The position numbers were made by a program, and so were the translations under genes. A DNA stretch of 64,000 bases, taken from assembly GCF_947498015.1 (NCBI RefSeq), contig NZ_CANMIR010000009.1, forward strand, positions 62,001 to 126,000, read 5' to 3'. Below, one piece after another: positions 17,861 to 27,099 of this stretch. The stretch's first letter is position 1. The number at the start of each line of letters is the position of its first letter. The DNA is from an uncultured Neptuniibacter sp. GTDB lineage: Bacteria > Pseudomonadota > Gammaproteobacteria > Pseudomonadales > Balneatricaceae. The notes under the pieces are model-generated. The model was given only the letters and a program-made list of their open reading frames with translations. It had not been told where the DNA came from and did not search any database.

Positions 17861-19257
17861 TGACTATCGCGGTACTGTTTATCACTCTGTTTGGCTGCAT
17901 GATTATCGGAATGCCGATCGCCGTAGCCTTAGGATTATCATCTGTCACTACAATTCTGCTGTTCTCAAACGACTCGCTGGCATCTATTGCCCTGAAGCTC
18001 TTTGAGGCAACCTCTGAACATTACACGCTGTTGGCGATTCCGTTTTTCATCCTGTCGTCTGCATTCCTCTCTACCGGTGGTGTGGCTAAGCGTCTGATCA
18101 ACTTTGCGGTTGATACGGTTGGACATATCCGTGGTGGTCTGGCGATGGCGTCCGTGATGGCGTGTATGCTATTTGCTGCAGTGTCAGGTTCATCACCTGC
18201 TACAGTGGCTGCCATAGGTACTATCTGTATCGCGGGTATGGTGCGCTCAGGTTATCCACAGTCGTTTGCGGCAGGCGTCATTGCCAACGCAGGGACGCTG
18301 GGTATTCTGATCCCTCCCTCTATCGTAATGCTGGTTTATGCGGCTGCGACTGAAGTATCTGCATCCCGTATGTTTATGGCGGGTTTTATCCCCGGTCTGA
18401 TGATGGGTCTGATCCTGATGATCGCCATCTACATCGTTGCGCGTGTTAAGGGGCTGCCTTCACAACCGTTCCCAGGGTTCCGGGCGCTGGCTAAGTCTGG
18501 CCTGATTGCGCTGGGTGGCCTGATGTTGATCATCATCGTATTGGGCTCTATCTACGGTGGTATCGCCTCTCCAACCGAAGCGGCTGCGGTAGCGGCAGTA
18601 TATGGCTACTTTATTGCAGTGATGGGTTACCGTGATATCGGCCCGATGAAGGGGATTCCATGGCAGAAAGATGGCGAAAACGTTGTCTCAGCGGCAGTGC
18701 GTAACAGCTTCCTTATGCTGATGGCGATTCCGAAATCCATTCGTGACCCCGAAGTTCGTAAGGTACTGATGGATGCTTCTAAAGTATCCATGATGCTGTT
18801 GTTTATCATCGCCAATGCGATGCTGTTTGCTCACGTACTGACAACTGAGCGTATCCCTCACACGATTGCGGGTGCGATCATGGATTGGGGACTCCCGGCC
18901 TGGGGCTTCCTGATTGTTGTGAACATCCTGCTGTTGATCGCGGGTAACTTTATGGAGCCATCTGCGATCCTGTTGATCATGGCACCGATTCTGTTCCCAA
19001 TCGCAATGCAGCTGGGTATCGATCCGATCCATCTGGGTATCATCATGGTGGTGAACATGGAGATCGGGATGTTGACCCCGCCTGTGGGGCTTAACCTCTT
19101 TGTAACCGCCGGGATCACCGGGCAGAACATGGTCTGGGTTATCAAAGCCTGCCTGCCGTGGCTCTGTCTGTTGTTAGGCTTCCTGATGCTGATCACCTAT
19201 ATACCGCAGATCTCACTGTTCCTGCCGGAGTATATCGATCAGTTGAAAGGGTATTAA
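17860..19257 (+). CDS. dctM: TRAP transporter large permease DctM
   Basis: Multi-helix inner-membrane transport subunit of 465 residues, the ion-coupled translocation channel of the dicarboxylate TRAP system. Family signatures include GMPIAVALGLSS, the SGSSPATVAAIGTI loop, NAGTLGILIPPSIVMLVYA, SPTEAAAVAAVYG and MEIGMLTPPVGLNLFV. It is about 35-40 residues longer than the Pseudomonas form because of an inserted polar segment after AVYGYFIAVMGYRD. Last gene of dctPQM, followed by a clear terminator. Confidence 0.95.
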   Translation: MTIAVLFITLFGCMIIGMPIAVALGLSSVTTILLFSNDSLASIALKLFEATSEHYTLLAIPFFILSSAFLSTGGVAKRLINFAVDTVGHIRGGLAMASVMACMLFAAVSGSSPATVAAIGTICIAGMVRSGYPQSFAAGVIANAGTLGILIPPSIVMLVYAAATEVSASRMFMAGFIPGLMMGLILMIAIYIVARVKGLPSQPFPGFRALAKSGLIALGGLMLIIIVLGSIYGGIASPTEAAAVAAVYGYFIAVMGYRDIGPMKGIPWQKDGENVVSAAVRNSFLMLMAIPKSIRDPEVRKVLMDASKVSMMLLFIIANAMLFAHVLTTERIPHTIAGAIMDWGLPAWGFLIVVNILLLIAGNFMEPSAILLIMAPILFPIAMQLGIDPIHLGIIMVVNMEIGMLTPPVGLNLFVTAGITGQNMVWVIKACLPWLCLLLGFLMLITYIPQISLFLPEYIDQLKGY

Positions 19258-19333
19258 ACCCGTTACCTTATCAACCCGAAAGTCGGAGGGTGTCCTCTAT
19301 ACCCTCCCGCCTTAATCCGTTGATTAATGCTTT

Positions 19334-19359
19334 AACCACCGCTTGCGGTGGTTTTTTTT
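19334..19359 (+). terminator. Rho-independent terminator of dctPQM
   Basis: Stem AACCACCGC/GCGGTGGTT with two-base loop followed by eight T residues. Confidence 0.93.
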
Positions 19360-19368
19360 GTCTGAAGC

Positions 19369-19398
19369 TTGGGCGAGACGATACAGAGCGGGTATAAT
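19369..19398 (+). promoter_or_regulatory. Sigma-70-type promoter upstream of small membrane protein
   Basis: TTGGGC at 19369 and a perfect TATAAT at 19393, 18 bases apart, just ahead of the gene starting near 19436. Confidence 0.55.
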
Positions 19399-19435
19399 TT
19401 ACCTTTCGTTAAGACATGAATAGTTGAGAGTGCGA

Positions 19436-19936
19436 GTGTTCGGTTACATTGCTGCGTTGTGGGGTATTACAGGTATCTGTCTATTATTGGGCAGTGCGGT
19501 GTATCGGCTGAGTGCTATTGGTTGGCAGACGTTTAGTTATGATCTCTCCTGGTATCACTGGGTGGCTCTGGTAGTCAGCATCGCGTTTATGGGGTTTGCT
19601 GAGGGGTATCGGGGGTTCCAGCAGGCCTGGTCTCCGCGAGTAGCAGCGAGAGTTCTCTATCTCTCTCAGAATGTGTCACCACTACGTTTTATCTTCGCTC
19701 CACTTTTCTGTATGGGGTTTTTCTCGATCGTGCGCAGGCGGATGATCGTGACCTACTGCCTGACGCTGGGGATTGTCGGCATGGTTCTGTTAGTTCACCA
19801 ACTGGATCAGCCCTGGCGGGGGATTGTTGACCTGGGGGTGGTTACCGGACTGGTGTGGGGTCTGACCTCTCTACTGTTATTTACACTGCAGGCATTTTTC
19901 GGTCAGCGTTTTGAGCACTCTCCGGAGATGCCCTGA
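19436..19936 (+). CDS. Small multi-pass membrane protein of unknown function
   Basis: About 166 residues with four or five hydrophobic helices (near 4-24, 45-65, 92-108, 117-133 and 143-163). No enzyme motif is visible. There is no ATG in range; TTG 19424, GTG 19430 and GTG 19436 are possible, and GTG 19436 is preferred because GAGAG sits five bases before it. The 3' end precedes the start of the pseudouridine synthase by 43 bases on the same strand, suggesting co-transcription. I do not recognise the family with confidence. Confidence 0.65.
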   Translation: MFGYIAALWGITGICLLLGSAVYRLSAIGWQTFSYDLSWYHWVALVVSIAFMGFAEGYRGFQQAWSPRVAARVLYLSQNVSPLRFIFAPLFCMGFFSIVRRRMIVTYCLTLGIVGMVLLVHQLDQPWRGIVDLGVVTGLVWGLTSLLLFTLQAFFGQRFEHSPEMP

Positions 19937-19979
19937 AGACCCTTGCCGACAACGTTTGTCAGTTGGAGAACAATCACTG

Positions 19980-20930
19980 ATGAACCAGCAGGGCTTGCCA
20001 TTTCTACTTAGCTTCAAGGTATTCACCCAAATAAACAGCAGTTTGGCTGGCTTTCTGCGGTCCCGTCTTGCAGGTTCCCATCGTACCCAACTCAATGACC
20101 TGTTTGGTGAAGGGAAGGTGCGGGTCGACGGTCGCTTAGGGACTGCTGAACAATCGCTGTGCCCGGAACAGATAGTTGAGGTGACTCTGGATCAGCATCG
20201 TGAAGAGGATGCCGATCTTAATTGGCGGTTACTCTGGGAAGATGCAGAGCTGATGGCGGTCTATAAACCCCATCTTTTACCCGTCAGCCGTACAACACGT
20301 AACCTGTATCATACGCTCATCTCACTGGTTCGCCGGGAAACGCCCTATGCTGATGCCCGTCTGCTTCATCGGTTAGACAGCGAAACAGCAGGGATTATTC
20401 TACTCGCCAAAGACCGGGCGGCGGATAAGCGCTGGAAACCTAATCTTGACCAGCTTATTGCAAAGAAGGTCTATCATGCCTGGGTGACAGGTGAGCCGGA
20501 GTGGGAACAGAAAACGGTTGAATGCGAGTTATCAGAGCGATTAGAAAGTCCCATACGCAGTCAGATGTATGTGGTTGACCCAAATGAGCGGGCGCTATAC
20601 CCCAAACCCAAATTCAGTCGTTCAATTTTCACTGTGATCAAACGGGAGCAGGGACGTTCGCAGCTCAGATGTGAAATTTTCACTGGAAGAAAGCATCAGA
20701 TACGCGCTCATCTGGCCCATCTGGGATATCCGATCATTGGTGATAAGATCTATTCACATCAGGGGCGATATTACCTTCGACGCCTGGATACTCCGCTCAC
20801 GGATGAGGATCTACAGCGCTTAGGCTCTGCCTATCATCAGCTGGAAGCCACAGAGTTGGAGCTGTCTCTGCAGGAAGGAGCACTCCAATTGACGAGTGCT
20901 CCGGTGATAAGGGATTTATCCGAGGAATAA
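19980..20930 (+). CDS. RluA-family pseudouridine synthase
   Basis: Cytoplasmic RNA-modifying enzyme of 316 residues that isomerises uridine to pseudouridine. The catalytic motif is HRLDSETAGI (Asp nucleophile), preceded by LLWEDAELMAVYKPHLLPVSRT and followed by KVYHAWVTGEP and GRKHQIRAHLAHLGYPIIGD. ATG 19980 is favoured by GGAGAA upstream; an earlier in-frame ATG at 19911 lies inside the preceding gene. RNA target (rRNA or tRNA) is unclear, so no symbol. Its last 15 bases overlap the end of the convergent ilvA gene. Confidence 0.88.
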   Translation: MNQQGLPFLLSFKVFTQINSSLAGFLRSRLAGSHRTQLNDLFGEGKVRVDGRLGTAEQSLCPEQIVEVTLDQHREEDADLNWRLLWEDAELMAVYKPHLLPVSRTTRNLYHTLISLVRRETPYADARLLHRLDSETAGIILLAKDRAADKRWKPNLDQLIAKKVYHAWVTGEPEWEQKTVECELSERLESPIRSQMYVVDPNERALYPKPKFSRSIFTVIKREQGRSQLRCEIFTGRKHQIRAHLAHLGYPIIGDKIYSHQGRYYLRRLDTPLTDEDLQRLGSAYHQLEATELELSLQEGALQLTSAPVIRDLSEE

Positions 20931-22433
20931 CTGGTAGGCGGTGTTATCCGTTTCTTCCCAGTAGTTATAGCCGATCTCTTCAAGGAAAGTACCTACCTGA
21001 TCACGCTCATCAACCGGCACCTGCATGCCTACCAGTACACGGCCATACGCAGCGCCATGATTACGGTAATGGAACATTGAAATGTTCCATTTTCCGCCAA
21101 GTTTGCTGAGGAAGTTCATCAGCGCGCCAGGGCGTTCCGGAAACTCAAAGCGATAGATGACTTCGTTTTCAAGGTTAACCGGCGCATGCCCGCCGACCAT
21201 ATAGCGAACGTGGATCTTGGCGATCTCATTGTCACTCAGGTCTTCAACCTCATATTCGTTGCTCCGAAGCTGGCTGACCAGCTCTTCACGACCATCACCT
21301 CCGGCCTTCAGCTGGATCCCGGCAAAGACGACTGCGTTACTATCGTCACTGTAGCGATAGTTGAACTCGGTGATATTGCGTTTGCCCAAAGCTGAACAGA
21401 ACTTTTTAAAGCTGCCAGGTTTTTCCGGAATCCGGGCTGCGATGATCGCTTCACGCTTTTCGCCTAACTCCGAGCGTTCAGCGATATGTCGTAACCGGTC
21501 AAAGTTTACGTTAGCGCCTGAATCGATTGCGATCAGCGTTTTGTCGCTACACAGTTCTCGCTCTACAAATTTTTTCATGCCGGCAACGCCTAATGCTCCG
21601 GCTGGCTCGCAGATAGAGCGAGTATCGTCGTAGATATCTTTAATCGCAGCACAGATCTCATCGGTGGATACTGTGATCACTTCATCAACGTATTTTTTGG
21701 CTACTTCAAAGGTGTTCTCACCAACCAGCGCCACAGCGACACCATCGGCAAAGATTCCTACCTGATCCAGTGTGACACGCTCACCTGCGTCCAGAGCTGC
21801 TTTCAGGCAGGCAGAATCTTCCGATTCAACTCCGATCACTTTGGTTTGGGGGCGCAGGTACTTCACGTATGCTGCAATACCCGCCACTAAACCACCGCCA
21901 CCGACTGGAACGAAGATCGCTTCAATGGGGCCAGATTCCTGTCGCAGGATCTCCATCGCAACGGTACCTTGTCCTGCAATCACATCCGGATCATCGAATG
22001 GGTGGACGTAGGTCATCCCCTTCTCTTCGACCAGCTTTTTGGCAAAGCTCGCCGCATCGTCATAAGCATCCCCATGCAGAACAACTTTGCCTCCCAAGCG
22101 TTTGACATTGTTGACCTTAACGTCAGGGGTGGTTTTCGGCATGACGATCGTGGCTTTAACTCCCAGCTTTTTGGCAGACATTGCCAGTCCCTGAGCGTGG
22201 TTTCCGGCTGATGCTGCCACCACACCACAAGCCTTCTCCTCTGCAGTCAGCTGAGATAGCTTGTTATAGGCGCCGCGAAGCTTGAAAGAGAAAACCGGCT
22301 GTTCATCTTCACGCTTCAGTAGAATTCGGTTATTCAGACGCTCAGAAAGACCTTTAGCTTCATCCAGTGGAGTCTCGATCGCTACGTCATAAACCCGTGC
22401 TTCGAGGATTTTCTTTATATATCGATCTGGCAT
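20916..22433 (-). CDS. ilvA: Threonine ammonia-lyase, biosynthetic
   Basis: PLP enzyme converting L-threonine to 2-oxobutanoate plus ammonia, committing step of isoleucine synthesis. The 505 residues comprise the catalytic domain (about 1-320; PLP lysine in FSFKLRGAYNKL, glycine loop PVGGGGLVAG, SAGNHAQG) and two C-terminal ACT-like regulatory domains (IPEKPGSFKKFCSALG and FPERPGALMNFLSKLGG), as in isoleucine-inhibited IlvA rather than catabolic TdcB. It is divergent from rpiA, an arrangement seen in many gammaproteobacteria. Confidence 0.95.
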   Translation of the reverse strand: MPDRYIKKILEARVYDVAIETPLDEAKGLSERLNNRILLKREDEQPVFSFKLRGAYNKLSQLTAEEKACGVVAASAGNHAQGLAMSAKKLGVKATIVMPKTTPDVKVNNVKRLGGKVVLHGDAYDDAASFAKKLVEEKGMTYVHPFDDPDVIAGQGTVAMEILRQESGPIEAIFVPVGGGGLVAGIAAYVKYLRPQTKVIGVESEDSACLKAALDAGERVTLDQVGIFADGVAVALVGENTFEVAKKYVDEVITVSTDEICAAIKDIYDDTRSICEPAGALGVAGMKKFVERELCSDKTLIAIDSGANVNFDRLRHIAERSELGEKREAIIAARIPEKPGSFKKFCSALGKRNITEFNYRYSDDSNAVVFAGIQLKAGGDGREELVSQLRSNEYEVEDLSDNEIAKIHVRYMVGGHAPVNLENEVIYRFEFPERPGALMNFLSKLGGKWNISMFHYRNHGAAYGRVLVGMQVPVDERDQVGTFLEEIGYNYWEETDNTAYQLFLG

Positions 22434-22602
22434 GGTTATTCGCCTAAATTTTCGTCTGAATAAAAGTAAGCCGGAAATGGTAAAGCTAAAGCCCCTCTTA
22501 CGTCTACAATAGGGCGATAAAGCTGCGTATAATTTGCGCTAATTCTTACAATTATCAGTAAAAGTGGCCAATTTACAGAGCCATGAAGCACAGGTGCCTA
22601 TC

Positions 22603-23274
22603 ATGACCCAGGACGAGATGAAGAAAGCCGTGGCTCAAGCCGCAGTGGAGTATATAAAACCCAAACTCGGTAAAGAGAGCATTGTAGGTGTGGGTACCGG
22701 CTCTACCGCCAACTTCTTCATCGATGCGCTGGCTGAGATCAAGCATACATTTGATGGTGCTGTTGCCAGCTCTGAAGCGACGGCTGAGCGACTTAAAAAC
22801 CACGGCATTCAGGTGTTTGATATGAACTCTGTAGCGGAGATGGAGGTTTACGTCGACGGTGCGGATGAGTTTGATTCCGGTCTTAACCTGATTAAAGGTG
22901 GGGGCGGAGCGCTCACACGCGAGAAGATTGTAGCAGCGGTTGCAAAAGAGTTTGTCTGTATCGTTGATAGCACGAAAAAGGTCGATCTGCTGGGTGAATT
23001 CCCTCTTCCGGTTGAGGTGATCCCGATGGCGCGTTCACAGGTTGCCCGTGAGCTGGTGAAATTGGATGGAATGCCAGTTTGGCGTGAAGGCTTCACGACT
23101 GATAACGGTAATGTGATTCTGGATGTCCATGATATGGAGATCATGCATGCGAAAGAGCTGGAAACTCAGCTTAATAACATTGTTGGTGTTGTTACCAACG
23201 GCCTGTTCGCTAACCGTGGTGCGGATGTGGTACTGATGGGGACTCCGGACGGTGTGGAAACAATCACTCTCTGA
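22603..23274 (+). CDS. rpiA: Ribose-5-phosphate isomerase A
   Basis: Interconverts ribose 5-phosphate and ribulose 5-phosphate in the pentose phosphate pathway. The 223 residues start [10 protein letters not shown] as in E. coli RpiA (219 aa). Motifs: [15 protein letters not shown] (phosphate loop), [41 protein letters not shown] with the catalytic Asp and Lys. ATG 22603 is preferred to GTG 22564 because AGGTG lies seven bases ahead and length then fits. A TATAAT at 22528 may be its promoter. Followed by a terminator. Confidence 0.95.
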   Translation: MTQDEMKKAVAQAAVEYIKPKLGKESIVGVGTGSTANFFIDALAEIKHTFDGAVASSEATAERLKNHGIQVFDMNSVAEMEVYVDGADEFDSGLNLIKGGGGALTREKIVAAVAKEFVCIVDSTKKVDLLGEFPLPVEVIPMARSQVARELVKLDGMPVWREGFTTDNGNVILDVHDMEIMHAKELETQLNNIVGVVTNGLFANRGADVVLMGTPDGVETITL

Positions 23275-23307
23275 AGCCCGCCTAACCCGCGTTTTCCCAT
23301 GATCAAG

Positions 23308-23332
23308 GGCCCTGCTTATTGCAGGGTTTTTT
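23308..23332 (+). terminator. Rho-independent terminator of rpiA
   Basis: Stem CCCTGC/GCAGGG with five-base loop followed by six T. Confidence 0.88.
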
Positions 23333-23357
23333 GTATCTAAGCTGCCCCAAAGGAGTG

Positions 23358-23756
23358 CTAATGCTTCAGGAACTCTATGATTGGACACTCTGAGACTCTG
23401 GCTGTTCCACAACACAATGCAGACAGTTGCTCCAGCGATCCCCGCAGCTTTTCCAACTCCTCAATTTTGGTCTGAATCAGAGAGATTTTCAGCTCTACCT
23501 GAGCTTTGACACGGGCCGAACTGGTATTGGGGTGAAGCTGGATAGCAAGTAGTTCGGAGATCTCCTGCAGTGAGAAGCCCAGAGATTTACATCGATTGAT
23601 AAAATTAAGGCGGCTAAGAATAGATTCGGGGTAGACCCGATAGCCAGAATCGAGGCGGTCAGGGGTTGGTATCAGTCCGCGCTTTTCATAGTAGCGGATG
23701 GTTTCAACGCTGAGGTCAGATTGTTTGGCGACCTGTCCAATTTTGAGCTGTTTCAT
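23358..23756 (-). CDS. MerR family regulator, ZntR-like
   Basis: Regulator of 132 residues with an N-terminal winged helix (KIGQVAKQSDLSVETIRYYEKRGLI), a long dimerisation helix at about 75-112 and a C-terminal metal loop CCGTARVSEC (Cys115, Cys116, Cys124) like the Zn-sensing loop of E. coli ZntR (CCG...C). The cysteine that ZntR contributes from the partner subunit (Cys79) is not obvious: the region reads HPNTSSARVK. No efflux ATPase is adjacent, so its target is elsewhere or itself. Ligand could be Zn, Cd, Pb or a non-metal signal. Confidence 0.8.
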   Translation of the reverse strand: MKQLKIGQVAKQSDLSVETIRYYEKRGLIPTPDRLDSGYRVYPESILSRLNFINRCKSLGFSLQEISELLAIQLHPNTSSARVKAQVELKISLIQTKIEELEKLRGSLEQLSALCCGTARVSECPIIEFLKH

Positions 23757-23804
23757 ACCGATTGTTTAGCACAAGGTATAAAACAGCTCAACGGAAAGCC
23801 GTGA

Positions 23805-23924
23805 TTACAGAGTCACGCGGCTCAGTGCAATGCTTGCTGGCATCGTAATCCAGGCAATTGCAGCCAGGTTAATAATGATCCAGGAGAAGCCGGAAGAGTC
23901 GCGGAAGTTTTCGTTATCAGCCAT
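23805..23924 (-). CDS. Small single-pass membrane protein, 39 residues
   Basis: ATG 23924 to TAA 23805 encodes a short polar start (MADNENFRDSSGF), a hydrophobic helix (about residues 14-33, SWIIINLAAIAWITMP then ASIAL) and the end SRVTL. AGGGTGA lies seven bases upstream of the ATG, a strong ribosome binding site. The amphipathic pattern and lack of rare codons suggest a real small protein. It may belong to the group of tiny subunits or modulators of membrane complexes, but I do not recognise it. Adjacent gene is the MerR regulator, same strand, 48 bases downstream. Confidence 0.62.
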   Translation of the reverse strand: MADNENFRDSSGFSWIIINLAAIAWITMPASIALSRVTL

Positions 23925-24376
23925 CAAAGTCACCCTTTTTTCAGGCAAGCTCTTTGTGAATCATCAATGAAGTAATACAGCAGGTTACTTCGCCTCATGA
24001 TTGAGCACTTCTGTGCTTCTTAGTAAGAGGGTCGTGATGTTTCCGATCGAGCTTAGGTTAGTGTGCATAGAACTGTCTTGCTTTCAGCCTTAAAGGCCTC
24101 TTTCGGCGCGGGATTCTAGCAGGGTTTCTGGTTTTTTTATAGTCAAATTAAATTGTGAGGCCGGTCTTTGATAGTCATTAAGTATCATTGTTTTCTGTGT
24201 GGTTATTGTGTGCTCTTTCAATAATGCCGTTGTGTGATTGCCAGATAGCCATAGGTAGCTCAATGTTGAGCTGCGGAACGGGGAGAAAGAATTAAATTTG
24301 CGAACGAATTTGCCTACTGTTCATCAAACTGCATTATTATTAAGTGATTGCTATCTATTAATTGAGCGAATGGATC
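23925..24376. other. Intergenic region without recognised feature
   Basis: About 450 bases, AT-rich toward the right end, with a small hairpin (AGCAC/GTGCT near 24005-24020). It must contain the promoters of the 39-residue peptide (leftward) and the AsmA-like gene (rightward). I see no further gene in it. Confidence 0.5.
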
Positions 24377-26953
24377 ATGCTGCGTTTTCTTCTTGTTTTT
24401 GTTGTAGTTATTGCCCTGCTGTTACATAACCTGCCTCTGTTGGTCCGTGACCAGGTCGTGATTTGGCTGCTGAACAATGGTGCAGAAAAAGCGGAATTGA
24501 AATCTATTAATGTCGACTGGTTTAACGGAAAAGTGTCCGTTGATCGGTTAAGTGCTACTGCAGAGGGTAAACCGCCACTGAGAGTAGGGCAGCTGATACT
24601 CGATCTGGATTATGAACAATTAACGGCGAAACGCGCTGTGATTACAGATGCTTCGCTCAGTGGTGTTGCGATAGGCGTCCTGGAGGAGAAGGAGCATCTG
24701 TGGCTGGGCCCACTGGATCTCAATCAGTTCTCCGCAGCGGATGATGAGAGTCAGGAAGCAACCGAAGAGTCAGACTGGAGCTTCGGTGTGGCTCAATTTC
24801 AGCTGAATGATATTCACTGGCAGGCAGCGGTCGCGGGACAGTCCCATCGTTTGCAATTGAGCAGCGCGCGCCTGGCTGACTTTTATCTTTGGGATCAGCA
24901 GCAGCGGGTATCAATCGATCTGGATGGTCAGATCAATGGGGCACCAATCAAATTAGTGTCCAGCTCCAGGCCACTGCCCGATGAGAAAAGTTCCGAACTT
25001 AATATTCAACTGAAGAATTTCCCTGTTCACAGTGTCACGCTGCTGTTTGTTCCAGGGCTTAGAGCTCATGTTGATCTGGATCTGCGTATTAATGCTCATA
25101 CAAATGCAGTGACGCAGGTGACGGAGCTGTCGCAGAGTGGTGTGATCACACTGAACGATCTGGCGTATTCCCGTGAGCAACTGGATATAGCTCAACGTCA
25201 GATCCGTTGGCAGGGTGATTTGAATCTGAGACTGGCAGGGAGTTTGATAAAAGGGCTGACGACAAATAGCCAGGTTGCGCTCAAAAATATGCAGCTGAAG
25301 CAGGGGGATACTCAGGTTGATCTCGGCGCGGCGACACTCGCCTCTCAGGTTGAACTACAGGGGATGGATGCCGTTAAATTAAGGGGGTTGAAGCTGGATG
25401 CAAATCAGTTGGTTGTAAAGCAAGCGGCTAACACCCTGGTTGCGGATCAATTGGCGATTGCTGCTGAGGCTAAAAGTGATGATCTGAAAATATGGCAGGC
25501 CGGCCTTGATCGGGTAGCGTTATCTCGCTTCAGCCTTGAAGGCAAAGGCAGTGAGCTGGTGTCATTAGCCGCTGCTGAGATCACCGGTGGCACCGTTGAA
25601 CATCTGGATCGTATCGCATTGAACACGCTTGGACTTAAACAGCTGGTTGTGCAGGGAGATGGGGGCATTTTCACCCAGTGGCAGCGTATCGATGCCTCGG
25701 AGATTGAGTTTAAGGATCTGGCGCATCTTTCGATTGGTCAGCTGCAGTTGGGTGATAGTAAAAGCCGGGTTTCGCTCTCCCCGAAGCGTGAACTGACCGA
25801 TCTTAACTGGTTGCTGGCTCACCTTGAGTCTGATCAGCAACCCTCAAAAGTTAAACCTGATACGCCGTCTGACAATTCGGCACCTTTCCGATTCCAGCTG
25901 AAGCAGTTACTGGTTAACGGCCGTAACCAGATCAATGTGGTGGATCGCGGGGTTAAGCCCGCTTTCAAGACCGATCTGAATATTGAGCGTTTAAAACTCA
26001 GCCAGGTAGACACGGGCTCTAAAGGTAAAACGGCTTTTGATCTGCTTGGAAAATCTGCATTTGCTACCCTCAAAGCGAAAGGTGCGATAGAGCTGTTCAG
26101 TGGAAACTACGGGGGACACTGGGATGCTGCAATTAAGGGGTTGGAACTGCCTAATGTGAGTCCTTACTCACTGGAATATACCGGTTATTACTTGCAAAGT
26201 GGTCAGTTGAGCTTAACCACAAAAGGGACGATTAAAAAACGCAAACTGGATGGTGATACTGATATCAGGCTGAACAAACTGCAAGTTGAAGCACAGAATG
26301 AGCGTAGTGGGGAGTTTGATCAAAAGGTTTCAATGCCTCTGGGTACTGCGATTATGGTGTTACAGGATAACGACGATAATATCGATCTTCAGATCCCGCT
26401 CGATGGCTCACTTGATGACCCTCAGTTTGGGTATCAAACGGTGATCAATAAACTTGCTGGCAAAGGACTGAAAAGTGCAGCAATGGGTTATCTGACTAAG
26501 GCGTTACAACCTTTTGGTGCTTTGATCTCGATCGGGCAGATGGTGATGGACGCACAGGATAAAGGCTCATTTATTACGTTGCAGCCCGTCAAATTCGAGC
26601 CGGCTGATAGTGTGCTTAATGCAGACAATAAGGCCTATATGCAGAAGCTTAAGCAGATGATGTTGGAGCGTAAGGCGATGCGGCTTAATATCTGCGGGAG
26701 TGCGGTTGCCTCCGACCAGGCAGCTATCTGGCCGTTATTACTCGAGGAGAATAAAAAACGGAAGGAACCGTTAGCAGAAGAGGCGCTGAAAGCTGAGCTG
26801 AATCCCCGTCTTCAGCAGTTGGCCGAAGCGCGAAGTAGTGCCGTGAAGGGCTACCTGTCAGCAGAGGGAATTGATGTCGAAAGGTTGTTCAGTTGCTACC
26901 CAAAAGTTGACCTGGACTCCAAAGAGGAACCGCAGGTGCGTTTAGGTATTTGA
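24377..26953 (+). CDS. AsmA/DUF748-type envelope protein
   Basis: Large protein of 858 residues with one N-terminal membrane anchor (about 3-22) and a long beta-rich periplasmic region. Repeating patterns such as LSATAEGKPPLRVGQLILDLDYEQL, SLSGVAIGVL and LELFSGNYGGHWDAAIKGLELPNVSPYSLEYTGYYLQSGQLSL in shortened form, ending near LQIPLDGSLDDPQFGY, are typical of DUF748/AsmA-like proteins, which are thought to bridge membranes and help lipid transport or envelope assembly. A C-terminal segment (about 740-858) resembles an OmpA-like helix-rich end (LQQLAEARSSAVKGYLSAEGID). ATG 24377 is used; TTG 24362 is an alternative. Confidence 0.78.
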   Translation: MLRFLLVFVVVIALLLHNLPLLVRDQVVIWLLNNGAEKAELKSINVDWFNGKVSVDRLSATAEGKPPLRVGQLILDLDYEQLTAKRAVITDASLSGVAIGVLEEKEHLWLGPLDLNQFSAADDESQEATEESDWSFGVAQFQLNDIHWQAAVAGQSHRLQLSSARLADFYLWDQQQRVSIDLDGQINGAPIKLVSSSRPLPDEKSSELNIQLKNFPVHSVTLLFVPGLRAHVDLDLRINAHTNAVTQVTELSQSGVITLNDLAYSREQLDIAQRQIRWQGDLNLRLAGSLIKGLTTNSQVALKNMQLKQGDTQVDLGAATLASQVELQGMDAVKLRGLKLDANQLVVKQAANTLVADQLAIAAEAKSDDLKIWQAGLDRVALSRFSLEGKGSELVSLAAAEITGGTVEHLDRIALNTLGLKQLVVQGDGGIFTQWQRIDASEIEFKDLAHLSIGQLQLGDSKSRVSLSPKRELTDLNWLLAHLESDQQPSKVKPDTPSDNSAPFRFQLKQLLVNGRNQINVVDRGVKPAFKTDLNIERLKLSQVDTGSKGKTAFDLLGKSAFATLKAKGAIELFSGNYGGHWDAAIKGLELPNVSPYSLEYTGYYLQSGQLSLTTKGTIKKRKLDGDTDIRLNKLQVEAQNERSGEFDQKVSMPLGTAIMVLQDNDDNIDLQIPLDGSLDDPQFGYQTVINKLAGKGLKSAAMGYLTKALQPFGALISIGQMVMDAQDKGSFITLQPVKFEPADSVLNADNKAYMQKLKQMMLERKAMRLNICGSAVASDQAAIWPLLLEENKKRKEPLAEEALKAELNPRLQQLAEARSSAVKGYLSAEGIDVERLFSCYPKVDLDSKEEPQVRLGI

Positions 26954-27099
26954 ATCTGCATTCTTGATATAAATCACCATAAGCTATGGCTATTGTGCAA
27001 TTGGAGTCGAGACTCTGTTCGGTTGATACAAATAACTATAGAATCTGGAGGGTTATTGGCTGAGTAATTGACAAATCATCCACTGGATCCTCCCAAATC

